A program made the position numbers and the translations under genes. From positions 1 through 64,000 of the forward strand of contig NZ_JABKKE010000009.1 in assembly GCF_013166575.1 (NCBI RefSeq): a stretch of DNA of 64,000 nt. Direction: 5' to 3'. This DNA comes from Xylanibacter rodentium. Lineage in GTDB: Bacteria; Bacteroidota; Bacteroidia; Bacteroidales; Bacteroidaceae. Of this stretch, positions 41,267 to 50,197 are shown piece by piece; the stretch's first letter is position 1; each line of letters opens with the position of its first letter. A model generated the notes under the pieces. That model searched no databases and had not been told where the DNA came from. It worked only from the letters and a program-made list of their open reading frames with translations.

Positions 41267-42100
41267 ATGAAAAAAGTATTTAAGACATCACCGCTGCCGT
41301 TTAGAGGGCAGAAACGCTACTACATTAAGCGGTTTAGCTCTGTTCTGGAGCAGTGCGAAGACATTACAACAGTCGTCGACCTTTTCGGCGGCTCTGGCCT
41401 GCTTTCACGCGTGGCAAAAGACAAACTGCCAAATGCCCGCGTAATTTACAACGACTTCGACCACTTTAACAAGCGCGTGGAAATGATAGACCGCACAAAT
41501 GCGCTCTGCGCCGAAATTGCGCCGCTTGTCAAAGGTGTGGAAGATAACAAGCGAATACCTGACGACATAAAGCAGGAGTGCTTAAAGCTCATGCGAAAGT
41601 ATGAGCAAACAGGAGCAGTCGATTATATCACGCTTTCTGCGTCGCTGCTGTTTTCTGGTAATTGGGCAACAAGTTACGAACAGTTTGCAAAGCAGACGTT
41701 CTATAACAGAGCTGTAAACACACATTACGATGCAGCAGGTTATTTCGACGGGCTGGAAATTCGGCATCAAGATTATAGGGAATTGTTCGCAGAGTTCAAA
41801 GACCAGGAAAATGTGCTGTTTATTCTCGACCCGCCTTATTTGCAGACAGAAGTAACAGCGTACAAAAGCGACACATATTGGCAGCTGAAAGACTATTTAG
41901 ACGTGTTAAACATGCTGAAAGGCACAAAATATGTCTTTTTCACGTCTGGAAAGTCCCAAATAATCGACCTTTGCAAGTGGATAAATACAAACTTTCCAAA
42001 TGCAGAGCTGCTGAAAGGTGCAGAACTTTGGGAGCAAAACAGCAGAGTGAACGACTTTAACAGCTACAAAGACATTATGATTGCGAAAGTATCAGCATAA
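41267..42100 (+). CDS. Dam-like adenine-specific DNA methyltransferase
   Basis: 277 residues. The SAM motif is DLFGGSGLLSRVAK (residues about 38-51) and the catalytic motif is LDPPYLQTE (about 190-198), with PLPFRGQKRYYIKRF near the start: a D12-class (alpha) N6-adenine methylase. It lies at the phage right end, where Mu carries mom. It probably protects phage DNA from host restriction. It is AT-richer than the structural genes, suggesting separate origin. Confidence 0.88.
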   Translation: MKKVFKTSPLPFRGQKRYYIKRFSSVLEQCEDITTVVDLFGGSGLLSRVAKDKLPNARVIYNDFDHFNKRVEMIDRTNALCAEIAPLVKGVEDNKRIPDDIKQECLKLMRKYEQTGAVDYITLSASLLFSGNWATSYEQFAKQTFYNRAVNTHYDAAGYFDGLEIRHQDYRELFAEFKDQENVLFILDPPYLQTEVTAYKSDTYWQLKDYLDVLNMLKGTKYVFFTSGKSQIIDLCKWINTNFPNAELLKGAELWEQNSRVNDFNSYKDIMIAKVSA

Positions 42101-42410
42101 AACGCCCAGAAAGGCCACAGAAATGGCCGACAAACGCTTTGAAATGTTTTGCTGGTAAGTTGTGGGGCAGAGAAAGAAAAGAGTGCGACAAAGGCTTAAA
42201 ATGCGCTGCGTGAAATGAGGCGGAAAGCTGGAGCCGAAAGCTGGGACGAAAAGCCAAACGGCAGAATAAAATAAACGCTGGTTAAAAGCCTTTCAAAAGG
42301 TCTTTAATCAGCGTTTTTATGTCGTTCAAATTCTTTCCAATTCTCCAAACATTGGAAAGAAAAGCCGTTTTTTTTGAGAGAAAAAAGGAAGCGAAAAAAA
42401 GAGAGTTTTT
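42101..42410. other. Non-coding right-end region of the prophage
   Basis: About 310 bp after the methylase; no gene seen. It contains a strong terminator at 42273-42319 and purine-rich, A-rich sequence leading into the right-end transposase sites. Confidence 0.6.
42273..42319 (+). terminator. Intrinsic terminator after the methylase
   Basis: AAACGCTG (42273-42280) pairs with CAGCGTTT (42309-42316) and the stem continues inward with small interruptions (GTTAAA with TTTAAT). A T-run follows. Confidence 0.75.
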
Positions 42411-42449
42411 GCTCGTTTCGTTTTCAAAATGCTGCTCGTTTCGTTTTCG
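42411..42449. promoter_or_regulatory. Right-end transposase binding sites R2 and R1
   Basis: Two identical copies of TGCTCGTTTCGTTTTC at 42411-42426 and 42434-42449, exact reverse complements of the left-end L1 motif. The likely phage terminus is CA at 42459-42460. Confidence 0.85.
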
Positions 42450-42539
42450 CGATTATACATATCGAAATACTACAATAGAAATATATTCATACAAAGAGAT
42501 TCGGGCGGTTCTTCAAAGTTATGAGCCTCTGTACATAAT

Positions 42540-42573
42540 GCACCCAAAAAGTTTTTTATGACTTTTTGGGTGC
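42540..42573. terminator. Terminator downstream of dxs
   Basis: Perfect 13-bp stem GCACCCAAAAAGT / ACTTTTTGGGTGC around a short loop, about 100 bp past the dxs stop. Between phage end and dxs (42461-42674) I see no gene; an outer inverted repeat GAGCCTCTG / CAGAGGCTC flanks this hairpin. Confidence 0.75.
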
Positions 42574-42674
42574 TGTTCAAACGGTTGGTCGTAATTTCAA
42601 AATCGGGTAATCATTCCAAACAGAATTGTGGCGGGAATCAGAGGCTCTGCGGCCCCAATTTTTAGAAAAGCGGA

Positions 42675-44438
42675 TTACATCTGACCGATTGTCTTCATCA
42701 CATCCTCCGCAACCAAATCCTCGCGCAAGCGGTTGGCGACAAGGAAATCGGCAAGCACGTAACGGTCGACAAACTCCTTGCGGGCACCGTAGCAGAGCAC
42801 CTTCATGTCGGAGCTGCCGAAATGGCGGGCAATCTTCTCACCGAAACCGCCTTCAACGGCACCGTCCTCAAGAGTCACCACAACACGATGGTCGCTCTTC
42901 AGACTTTCCATGAGCGCGGTGTCGACACCGGTGATGTAACGCGGATTGACGAGCGTAGCATCGATACCCTTTTCCCTCAGCACGGCGCAGACTTTCTCAC
43001 CGAGCGTGAAGAAATTGCCGAGAGCGAGCACGGCCACATCCTTTCCGCGGCTCACCACCTCGTAACGGTTTAGGCACGAGTAATCCGTGGGCACGGGGCG
43101 ACGGGCCGGAACGGTAAGTCCCACCGGCACACGTATGGCCACGGGATGCTCCCTATAGCCGATACTCCAGTCGAGCATGGCGAGATATTCCTCACGGTTG
43201 GTCGGGGCGAGATATACAAGATTGGGAATGTTGGAGAGCAGAGGTATATCGAAATGGCAAAGATGAGTGACATCGGTCATAGTCGAAAGCGAACCCCACA
43301 GAACGAGTATCGTGGCCGGACTGTCATTGATACACAGGTCCTGCGACACTTGGTCGTAAGCACGCTGCACGAACGAGCTGCACACACCGAACACCGGCTT
43401 GCCTCCGGCTTTGGCTATGCCGGAGGCAAGAGCCACGGCGTGTTCCTCGGCAATACCGACATCGACAAATTGCGGGCCGGCCTCATTGCGACGCTCTGGT
43501 GTCCATGCCCATATTCCGGGCGTTCCGGCAGTAATGGCACAGACGGCAGGGTCGTTCTTCATCAGCTTCAGCAGATGGGTGGCCGTCAGTTCGTCATAGT
43601 TCTCGGCGGCGGACACATGTTTCAGCTCGCCCGTAGCAATGTCGAACGGCCCACTCCAGTGCCAACGCTCCTTGTCGGCTTCGGCCGGCGCGTAGCCCTT
43701 ACCCTTCAGCGTGTTGATATGCACCACTATCGGATGGTCGATATCCTTCACTTTCACGAACGCCTCTATGAGCGACGGTATGTCGTTGCCCTTGTCAACG
43801 TATATGTAGTCAAGGCCCATGGCCCGGAACAGATTGTTGGCGCAGGTTCCGCCGCTGTGGCGCAGCTCTTCAAGATTGCCGTACAGGCCGCCATGGTTCT
43901 CGGCTATGGACATCTGGTTGTCGTTGACCACGATGATGAAGTTGGTGCCCAGTTCGGCCGCCCAGTCAAGTCCCTCAAGAGCCTCGCCGCCGCTCAACGA
44001 GCCGTCGCCTATAACGGCAATCACATTGTGCTTTCCGCCCACAAGGTCACGCCCCTTTGCCAGTCCGCCGGCAAGACTCACCGATGTAGACGTATGCCCG
44101 ATGACGAAATTGTCGTGCTCGCTCTCCGACGGCTCGGTATATCCCGACACATCGTCGTAACGCTCTTCGCTGAGAAACGCTCCGGCGCGTCCTGTAAGCA
44201 TCTTGTGGGCATAACTCTGGTGTGACACATCGAACACAATCTTGTCCTCAGGCGAGTCAAACACATAGTGCATGGCAATGGTGGCCTCGACCATGCCGAG
44301 ATTGGGACCACAGTGGCCGCCATGGCGGCTGAGTTTCTCGATGAGCAACGTGCGCATCTCCACTGCCAGTTCGTTCATCTCCTCCAGCGCGAGACGTTTC
44401 ACGTCGGCCGGAGACTGGATTTTGTTTATGTACTTCAT
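42675..44438 (-). CDS. dxs: 1-deoxy-D-xylulose-5-phosphate synthase
   Basis: 587 residues, thiamine-diphosphate enzyme that condenses pyruvate and glyceraldehyde-3-phosphate in the MEP isoprenoid pathway. Visible features: HGGHCGPNLGMVEATIAMHY at the substrate site, the ThDP motif GDGSLSGGEALEGLDWA to VVNDNQMSIAENHGG, the transketolase pyrimidine domain with FVDVGIAEEHAVALASGIAK, and a C-terminal domain with VVTLEDGAVEGGFGE. Somewhat shorter than the 620-640 residues common elsewhere, as in a shorter paralogue found in Bacteroidales. Chromosomal, outside the phage. Confidence 0.93.
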   Translation of the reverse strand: MKYINKIQSPADVKRLALEEMNELAVEMRTLLIEKLSRHGGHCGPNLGMVEATIAMHYVFDSPEDKIVFDVSHQSYAHKMLTGRAGAFLSEERYDDVSGYTEPSESEHDNFVIGHTSTSVSLAGGLAKGRDLVGGKHNVIAVIGDGSLSGGEALEGLDWAAELGTNFIIVVNDNQMSIAENHGGLYGNLEELRHSGGTCANNLFRAMGLDYIYVDKGNDIPSLIEAFVKVKDIDHPIVVHINTLKGKGYAPAEADKERWHWSGPFDIATGELKHVSAAENYDELTATHLLKLMKNDPAVCAITAGTPGIWAWTPERRNEAGPQFVDVGIAEEHAVALASGIAKAGGKPVFGVCSSFVQRAYDQVSQDLCINDSPATILVLWGSLSTMTDVTHLCHFDIPLLSNIPNLVYLAPTNREEYLAMLDWSIGYREHPVAIRVPVGLTVPARRPVPTDYSCLNRYEVVSRGKDVAVLALGNFFTLGEKVCAVLREKGIDATLVNPRYITGVDTALMESLKSDHRVVVTLEDGAVEGGFGEKIARHFGSSDMKVLCYGARKEFVDRYVLADFLVANRLREDLVAEDVMKTIGQM

Positions 44439-44532
44439 ATGTATGTTTATGTTGTATTTTGTTTGTATCGATTCGAATTATGAAAATACATTCCTGCCAT
44501 ACCGCAGTCCGGGCAAACAGGCTTTGACGATG

Positions 44533-44540
44533 CAAAATTA
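44533..44540 (-). promoter_or_regulatory. dxs -7 element (TAATTTTG, minus strand)
   Basis: Exact TAnnTTTG on the minus strand, about 95 bp upstream of the dxs start. A -33 TTTG at optimal spacing is not clear. Confidence 0.45.
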
Positions 44541-44661
44541 CATTATCCACACCTTTTTCCGCATAACCAAAACAAGGAAAAAGATACCACTATTACGGTT
44601 TGTGTGTCTTATTTTGCCTCACACGCAATTAATCACTCCGCCTTACGTTAAATATAATATC

Positions 44662-45714
44662 ATGCGAACAGAAAGATTTTCAAATTTCGAATTACTGAGA
44701 TTGTTCTCGATATTCCTCATCCAGACAATGCACATCATAGGGCCGATACACAATCATCCCGACATGTCGTTTATGAACATACAGATAGAATCACTCGTAA
44801 ATATCATAGGCAACACAGGAGTGACATGCTTCGTACTGCTGTCGGGATGGTTCGGGATAAAAAGAGACATCGGCAAATTTTTCAATCTCCTCATTGTCTC
44901 CATAGTCTATTCGATGCTCACCGCAGCCTGTCTTTCGGGCGGTGATATCAAAAGTATACTGATGTCGGCATGGGGCATTCTGTGCTACAAGAACTGGTTC
45001 ATTGGATGCTACTTCGTACTGATGTTCATTGCGCCATGGCTCAACGAATCTGTGGATAAAGGCGACAGGGACAGTATAAGGAAATTGCTCGCGACACTCA
45101 TAATAGCCATCGGCTTAATACCAACACTGACTCACGCACCAAACGGCAGCGTAGTCTTTTGGCACGGCAAGTGCATCGCCTGGATCGTCACTCTGTATCT
45201 GACCGGAAGATATCTGCGCCGATACCATCCCGACGGCCCATCGACAGCGACAGCTGCCAAGATGATGCTGACGCCTATGGGATTTCTTTTTCTGTTCCGC
45301 TTCAGTGTCAGTTTGCTTCCCGCACGGTTCAGTGGTTTAAGGGATTATCTATCGGGCGATTCTTCCCCATTGATAATGCTTGAAGCCATCGGCATTTTCT
45401 ATATGTTCAAGTCACTGAACATCAAGTCAGGAACAATCAACTACATGGCCAAAAGCGTATTCCCGATTTATCTTATGGGAGGAGCAATAGCATTGTTGGA
45501 CAAGCACATATACCACATCAGCGATAATAGTGGAAGCATGATGCTTTCATTGCTTATTGTTGCCGATGCCGCCACTATAATGCTGGCTGCCACCGTCATA
45601 GACAAGACTTACTATCTGCTGTTCGGAACCTTACAACAACGGATGGTGATGCAAATGACACGTTTATACGAAAAAGCGAAGACGCTTACCGCCCCACTGA
45701 TAAGAAAGTTCTGA
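44662..45714 (+). CDS. Acyltransferase-3 family membrane protein
   Basis: 350 residues with about ten membrane helices. The N-terminus FSNFELLRLFSIFLIQTMHI carries the acyltransferase-3 signature (R/E-LLR-x-x-S, His in the first helix), followed by GVTCFVLLSGWFGIKR and YKNWFIGCYFVLMFIAPWL. Such enzymes acylate cell-surface polysaccharides at the inner membrane. ATG 44662 is the first start before the signature; the frame upstream runs through the dxs leader. Monocistronic, divergent from dxs. Confidence 0.85.
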   Translation: MRTERFSNFELLRLFSIFLIQTMHIIGPIHNHPDMSFMNIQIESLVNIIGNTGVTCFVLLSGWFGIKRDIGKFFNLLIVSIVYSMLTAACLSGGDIKSILMSAWGILCYKNWFIGCYFVLMFIAPWLNESVDKGDRDSIRKLLATLIIAIGLIPTLTHAPNGSVVFWHGKCIAWIVTLYLTGRYLRRYHPDGPSTATAAKMMLTPMGFLFLFRFSVSLLPARFSGLRDYLSGDSSPLIMLEAIGIFYMFKSLNIKSGTINYMAKSVFPIYLMGGAIALLDKHIYHISDNSGSMMLSLLIVADAATIMLAATVIDKTYYLLFGTLQQRMVMQMTRLYEKAKTLTAPLIRKF

Positions 45715-45754
45715 ACATGACATTTTTTATTGAAACAGCATAAAGACTCTATAT

Positions 45755-45895
45755 GTTTTCTCGCCATGGCTGAGCTGAAACAAGTTTCACTCTGCTCATC
45801 CGGCTTAACGAAAACGTTCATATTCATGCGCGTTTTCTCGCCATGGCAGAGCTGAAACAAGTTTCACTCTGCTCATCTGGCTTAACGAAAACGTT
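45755..45895. repeat. Two 64-bp direct repeats with internal palindrome
   Basis: Copies 45755-45818 and 45832-45895 differ at two positions by eye. Each contains the palindrome TGAAACAAGTTTCA within flanking GAGC / GCTC, so each can form a hairpin. Repetitive extragenic palindrome-like units. Confidence 0.85.
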
Positions 45896-45940
45896 GGATT
45901 TATTCTGAAAAAAACGCATTTTATTTTTCGTGAAATAGAA

Positions 45941-45963
45941 AAGCCGGAAGGCCTTCCCGGCTT
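45941..45963. terminator. Hairpin, possible terminator
   Basis: AAGCCGG-AAGG pairs with CCTTCCCGGCTT with one bulge. No long T-run; weak terminator or structural element. Confidence 0.4.
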
Positions 45964-46027
45964 ACTTTACACACGTTTTCCGCACTGTTTTCTTGCCGTA
46001 AGGCCCTCCCGACACTCCCGGAACGGC

Positions 46028-46090
46028 CGTTTTGCATTGCAATAAGGCCTGTTTCGCAATGCAACAACGGCCTTATTGCAATGCAAAACG
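46028..46090. repeat. 22-bp perfect inverted repeat in intergenic DNA
   Basis: Arms 46028-46049 and 46069-46090 are perfect reverse complements (core TTGCATTGCAATAAGGCC), separated by 19 bp that contain a further GCAATGCAA. The intergenic stretch 45715-46496 holds no gene I can support; besides these repeats it contains only promoter sequence before the next gene. Confidence 0.85.
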
Positions 46091-46453
46091 ACCCTCTCTG
46101 CTTTCTTGACAAAGCCTCGGCTACATAACCTGCTGACTGTCAGCGCTCCCCATTTAAAGCAAAAATCGCGATTTTCGGGCCGTTGGCAGGAAATCGCATA
46201 TCCGACACCGCTTAACATACGTTAAAGTAAAGAAAGTTCAGAATGACTGTCACGTTCCGGACACATTACGGCACTTCACTACAAATATCGTGGAATTGAT
46301 GCCACTATGAGGCCTTTGCAACTGACTTATTACACAGGCAAGTAAGTATTAAAGAATGTTTATGTCCGTGCCGTGTAACGTGAAATAAAGAATAAAACAT
46401 ATAAAAACGTAAAACAGCAACGACAAAATCCTACACATGACATAAATAGTACG

Positions 46454-46461
46454 TATATTTG
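46454..46461 (+). promoter_or_regulatory. -7 element TATATTTG
   Basis: Exact TAnnTTTG 36 bp before the ATG at 46497. Confidence 0.5.
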
Positions 46462-46496
46462 CAGATACGCTGAATCAACCTACGTATCCAATTAAG

Positions 46497-46970
46497 ATGA
46501 ACCACAAAACTCTTACGACAACGCTGATCATAGCTTTCAGCATCACGGCGGCGGCACAACGCACTATGGTAGTGACAGATGCCGAAACAGGCGTTCCGAT
46601 AAGAGATGTGCAGATATTTGTAAACGGTGACGACAACAACCGTATCGTCACCGACTACAAAGGTGAATTCATTGTCCCGGATACTGCCGGCAACCTGACT
46701 CTATGCCACCGGAAATACGAAAAACGACTGATGGACGACAAAGAATTTGCCGATACCATCAGTCTGCTGCCCAACTACAACCGTCTGAACGAACTCGTTG
46801 TGAAGGGCAAGTCGCCGAAAATAAACATGAACATTATGGCGGCTACTAAAATGGCGGCTCTGACAGCACCACACCCTAAAACACTGGCCACATTCGATTT
46901 CTTCGACATATTCACAGCCAAGAAACGGAAAAAAACGCGCAAGCGCATAGAGGCCATCAAGGACTACTGA
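46497..46970 (+). CDS. Exported protein with carboxypeptidase-regulatory-like beta domain
   Basis: 157 residues: a signal peptide (TLTTTLIIAFSITAAAQ), then a CarboxypepD_reg-like beta sandwich (TMVVTDAETGVPIRDVQIFV, IVTDYKGEFIVPDTAGNLTL, LPNYNRLNELVVKGK) and a basic C-terminus (AKKRKKTRKRIEAIKDY). Such domains occur at TonB-dependent transporters; here it stands alone and short. Role unknown, likely periplasmic or outer-membrane associated. Confidence 0.75.
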   Translation: MNHKTLTTTLIIAFSITAAAQRTMVVTDAETGVPIRDVQIFVNGDDNNRIVTDYKGEFIVPDTAGNLTLCHRKYEKRLMDDKEFADTISLLPNYNRLNELVVKGKSPKINMNIMAATKMAALTAPHPKTLATFDFFDIFTAKKRKKTRKRIEAIKDY

Positions 46971-47047
46971 CACGAACACATATCCCGGGAACTTCATCAA
47001 CAAGAGCTGCCGTCACTCTCCGTCATCCGTTCCCGTCAATATCATCT

Positions 47048-49342
47048 TCATCGCACTTTCCCCCACTGATTTGCTACTGTTCCTTTTTTACGGCTGCTGA
47101 AATCAGAATCATGCAACTTGGCATATGCACGTATATATTTGCGCAGAGCCGATACCATCTCCTGGGTTTCCTGAAGCATGTTGATGTACACATACATCAC
47201 TGTCATCGACGACGGGTCGACCTCGCGCAACTGGCGGTAAAGACGATGATATGTGTCAGACAACATGTCCTTTATGTCGTCACAACGACGACGCAATGCC
47301 GGAACTTGCTCCGATGTACCGTTGTTGACCATGTCAAACACTTCGGTGAAAAGAACACTTATATGTCCGCGCATCACCTCAAACTCGGATATGTATCTCG
47401 ACGGCAGCGGGTGGAAATTGTTGTCTACATGCTCACGGCATATCTCATTGATGCGGCGCAGATTGTAAAGCACATTCATACAACAGTTGTTACTGAGATG
47501 GAACCAGGCATTCTTCTCTATCGCCATCTCGTGACTCACACGGCGCAAACATAATGTCTCCTTACGACGGGCATTCTTCAACATACTTTTACTACGCAAC
47601 AGACTCGCTTCCGTCTTGCCAAGAGTTCCGGCATTTTCGTTTATGAATGCATCCGTGATCTTGCCATAGCTCTCTTCTGCAAAGCGCAAGAACTTCTTTT
47701 GCTGTTCCATGACGTATATGAGCAACAGTTCCCATGTCCTTGTCTTGTCGTCGGTGGTAAGGATTGTCTGAAACAGAGTGTCGCCATCGTCCTCGGCTTT
47801 CTTCATCCGGAAACGTCGGTTGCTGCGCACGATGATGAATATGGTAAGCACGGCAAGCCCTATCATGGCCCAATGACCGCCTACGTACATCAACACCACG
47901 ATAACTCCGGCACCGATAAAGGCCGCTCCGGCGGTAAGGAACCATCCGCCGATGACGGATATGACGCCCGTTACACGGAACACGGCACTCTCACGTCCCC
48001 ATGCCCGGTCGGCAAGCGACGTACCCATGGCCACCATAAAAGTGACAAAGGTGGTGGACAAAGGGAGCTTGAGCGACGTGCCGAATGCTATGAGAGCGCC
48101 GGCAAGCACAAGGTTTATCGAACCGCGGATAAGATCGAAGGACGCCCCCTGCTCCATTATCATCTCATCGATGTTGAAACGTCGGTTGAACCATGCACGT
48201 ACATTGCGCGGCGTATTATCCCTGACCCAATAAAACAGAGAGATAGTCCACCGCACAAGCCGGCGGGCAATACGCGACGAACCGAATATCTCGTCACCGC
48301 CCTGCTGACTGCCCAATCCTATCTCGGTCTTCGACACGTTACGGGTCTTCTTGGATGTGGAGAGGGCCACCACCATAATCACTCCGGCAGCGATCAGGAA
48401 CACCACCGGAGTATCGGCCGGACCGTTGAGAGAGTTCATCAGATAGCCGTGGGCATCACCGCCACCATTGGCAATATAATCCTGATAAGATGCCAACCCG
48501 CTGAGCGGCACACCGATAAAATTGACAAGGTCGTTGCCGGCAAAGGCCATGGCCAAGGCAAACGTTCCCATCAGCACGACGATTTTCAGTACGTTGACTT
48601 TCAATGCATGCAACAACTGCATAAGCACCGTAAACACTGCAAAGCATCCGCCAAGGATAAGACTTGTGTTGGCACCTATCCATTCCTTCGCATCGGGCGT
48701 CATGAACGAAAGATCTTTCACACCTTTTATCAGCATAAAATAGATAATGGCTGTCGAGCATATTCCGCCATAAATGCCGATATTCCACTTAAGATGTCTG
48801 CGATAGTTGAACGAAAACACCATTCGCGCAACAAACTGCACTATCATACCGAACACAAAAGCTATTGCCACCGACAGGAATATACCCATTATAATGGTAA
48901 GTGCCTTCTCGGTGTTGAGCAGTTCGCTGAGCCCCTGTTCAATACCACCGGACATCTTGATCAGAGCCATCACAAAGGTTGCTCCGAACAGTTCGAACAC
49001 CATCGACACAGTGGTGGAGGTGGGCATGCCAAGTGTGTTGAACATGTCGAGCAGTATGATGTCGGTCACCACTACAGCCATGAAGATACACATCAGTTCG
49101 TAGAACGTAAAGTATTCCGGTCTGAAAATGCCATGACGGGCTATCTCCATCATGCCGTTGCTCATGGACGCTCCAAGAAACACGCCTATCGACGCCACTA
49201 TGATTATACGCTTGAAAGGAGCGGCCTTGGACCCGATGGCCGAATTGAGAAAGTTTACAGCATCATTGCTTACACCCACTGACAAGTCAAACACTGCCAG
49301 GAGAAGCAGGAAAACGATTACAAATAAAAACAATATGTCCAT
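47048..49342 (-). CDS. Inorganic phosphate transporter, Pit family, with PhoU-like tail
   Basis: 764 residues. The N-terminal and central membrane helices contain the two Pit signature repeats (VGVSNDAVNFLNSAIGSKAA and FAGNDLVNFIGVPLSGLASY), and STTVSMVFELFGATF / STTFVTFMVAMGTSLADRAW pair regions. The last 230 residues are helical and soluble, PhoU-like (VMEQQKKFLRFAEESYGKIT, RRISHEMAIEKNAW-like part). It imports phosphate with a cation. Bacteroidetes often fuse the regulator domain in this way. Confidence 0.9.
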   Translation of the reverse strand: MDILFLFVIVFLLLLAVFDLSVGVSNDAVNFLNSAIGSKAAPFKRIIIVASIGVFLGASMSNGMMEIARHGIFRPEYFTFYELMCIFMAVVVTDIILLDMFNTLGMPTSTTVSMVFELFGATFVMALIKMSGGIEQGLSELLNTEKALTIIMGIFLSVAIAFVFGMIVQFVARMVFSFNYRRHLKWNIGIYGGICSTAIIYFMLIKGVKDLSFMTPDAKEWIGANTSLILGGCFAVFTVLMQLLHALKVNVLKIVVLMGTFALAMAFAGNDLVNFIGVPLSGLASYQDYIANGGGDAHGYLMNSLNGPADTPVVFLIAAGVIMVVALSTSKKTRNVSKTEIGLGSQQGGDEIFGSSRIARRLVRWTISLFYWVRDNTPRNVRAWFNRRFNIDEMIMEQGASFDLIRGSINLVLAGALIAFGTSLKLPLSTTFVTFMVAMGTSLADRAWGRESAVFRVTGVISVIGGWFLTAGAAFIGAGVIVVLMYVGGHWAMIGLAVLTIFIIVRSNRRFRMKKAEDDGDTLFQTILTTDDKTRTWELLLIYVMEQQKKFLRFAEESYGKITDAFINENAGTLGKTEASLLRSKSMLKNARRKETLCLRRVSHEMAIEKNAWFHLSNNCCMNVLYNLRRINEICREHVDNNFHPLPSRYISEFEVMRGHISVLFTEVFDMVNNGTSEQVPALRRRCDDIKDMLSDTYHRLYRQLREVDPSSMTVMYVYINMLQETQEMVSALRKYIRAYAKLHDSDFSSRKKGTVANQWGKVR

Positions 49343-49428
49343 AATCTCTTAAATATAAAGTCATGTTTATAATCTGCATGCAAAGTAAAGATGAAGTTGT
49401 TTCATAAATGTTTCATTATCTTTAAGTA

Positions 49429-49460
49429 TTTGTGAAGTTTGTGAAAAAACAGTAACTTTG
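49429..49460 (+). promoter_or_regulatory. Strong Bacteroidetes promoter, plus strand
   Basis: TTTG at 49429-49432, exactly 20 bp, then TAACTTTG at 49453-49460. The same bases contain GTAACTTTGC, which also fits the GTANNTTTGC core used by IntDOT-type integrases, so this could mark an element junction. No gene of normal size follows; transcription would run to the terminator at 49623-49655. Confidence 0.65.
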
Positions 49461-49466
49461 CAGGAT

Positions 49467-49655
49467 GAAGTTACGAAAAGAGTGTATTTTATTGGAAATG
49501 AACGTATGTTAATCGCTCATGATAGTAATAGGTTACGATTTAGTTAGTTATCTGCTGCATTATTCTTCTGCGCATTGCGTAACCTTCAAAGAACTCTTCG
49601 TATGCAAAAGTAACAATAAAACGGGAGATTTTGATATGAATCTCCCTGATTTTTT
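49467..49655 (+). ncRNA. Candidate small RNA between promoter and terminator
   Basis: About 190 nt bounded by a consensus promoter and an intrinsic terminator (GGGAGATT 49623-49630, AATCTCCC 49639-49646, then TTTTTT). An internal GGTTACG / CGTAACC pair could fold. Only a 14-codon open frame begins near the start. Expression not shown. Confidence 0.4.
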
Positions 49656-50197
49656 CTATCTCATACAAGTTTTTCCGTAAAAGCGGCTTTATTCGTCGGC
49701 ACACCATCGTACAAAAGGATTTTGAACGAACGTGTGCCGACTATCGCATAAGCGGAGAAAAGGGCTTTGCCTCACGCCTAAACAACAGTTTAGACTGATG
49801 AGGCAAGGCCCATTTCTTTTATGCTTATGCCAAAGAGGAGCTTTTACGGTTTTTCAGATGATTTTTCTTTTTCGCTGTTCCTTTGAGCCGGAAGCGGAAA
49901 GCCGTGTATGACCGCTTGTCCATAAATGGAACAAGCCGTCACCCACAGCAGGCAAACTGGGAAGAATGATTTTATCTGCCCGCCCCGACGCGTCTGGCCA
50001 GACAGATAAAACCATACTTCCTTACAGGTGGTTTGCCCGGTTTCACGTTGCCGGCTACGTTCTTTTTTTGTTGGGAGCTTCCTGTTTTCACGGATTTCTC
50101 TTTTGAAGTTTTCTGTCTAATCTGCCTCTACTTCCGTTTACCTCCATTTTCGCGCCTTTCAGTGAGCCGCATCAGGCAGTCATTTCCGTTCTGGGCG
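49610..50197 (-). ncRNA. Long structured RNA candidate of the mobile element
   Basis: Non-coding, about 0.59 kb. On the minus strand a -7 box TACCTTTG (50198-50205) starts it and the GGGAGATT/AATCTCCC hairpin with a T-rich tail ends it. A closing stem CCGTAAAAGC (49675-49684) / GCTTTTACGG (49840-49849) encloses two more: GTCGGCACAC (49695-49704) / GTGTGCCGAC (49732-49741) and GCATAAGC (49746-49753) / GCTTATGC (49823-49830) extended by GGGCTTTGCCTCA / TGAGGCAAGGCCC: a three-way junction. Further stems: GGCAAAC (49951-49957) / GTTTGCC (50031-50037) and TTTTATCTG (49970-49978) / CAGATAAAA (50003-50011). Strand is inferred. Confidence 0.5.

Larger units (their letters stand above)
5812..42460. 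mobile_element. Mu-like transposable prophage carrying a diversity-generating retroelement
   Basis: About 36.6 kb bounded by inverted copies of GAAAACGAAACGAGCA (5823-5838 at the left; 42411-42426 and 42434-42449 at the right in reverse). It encodes MuA- and MuB-type transposition proteins, Mu-type head genes (gp27/28/29/30/36/37 equivalents), contractile tail genes and a DGR, a gene set like that of transposable Bacteroides phages such as the hankyphage group. Exact ends are uncertain: the left is between 5812 and 5816, the right near a CA at 42459-42460. The right neighbour is not the remainder of topB, so no matching 5-bp target duplication is found. Confidence 0.9.

Noticed and set aside
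42461..42674. Continuation of topB at the right end of the prophage
   Set aside because: Sequence to the right of the phage shows terminator and dxs only; no topoisomerase codons in any frame.
45755..45895. Possible CRISPR array
   Set aside because: Only two units, 64 bp long, 13 bp apart, with no cas gene nearby.
47699..49282. 527-codon frame antisense to the phosphate transporter
   Set aside because: His/Arg-rich shadow translation of a well-supported membrane protein gene.
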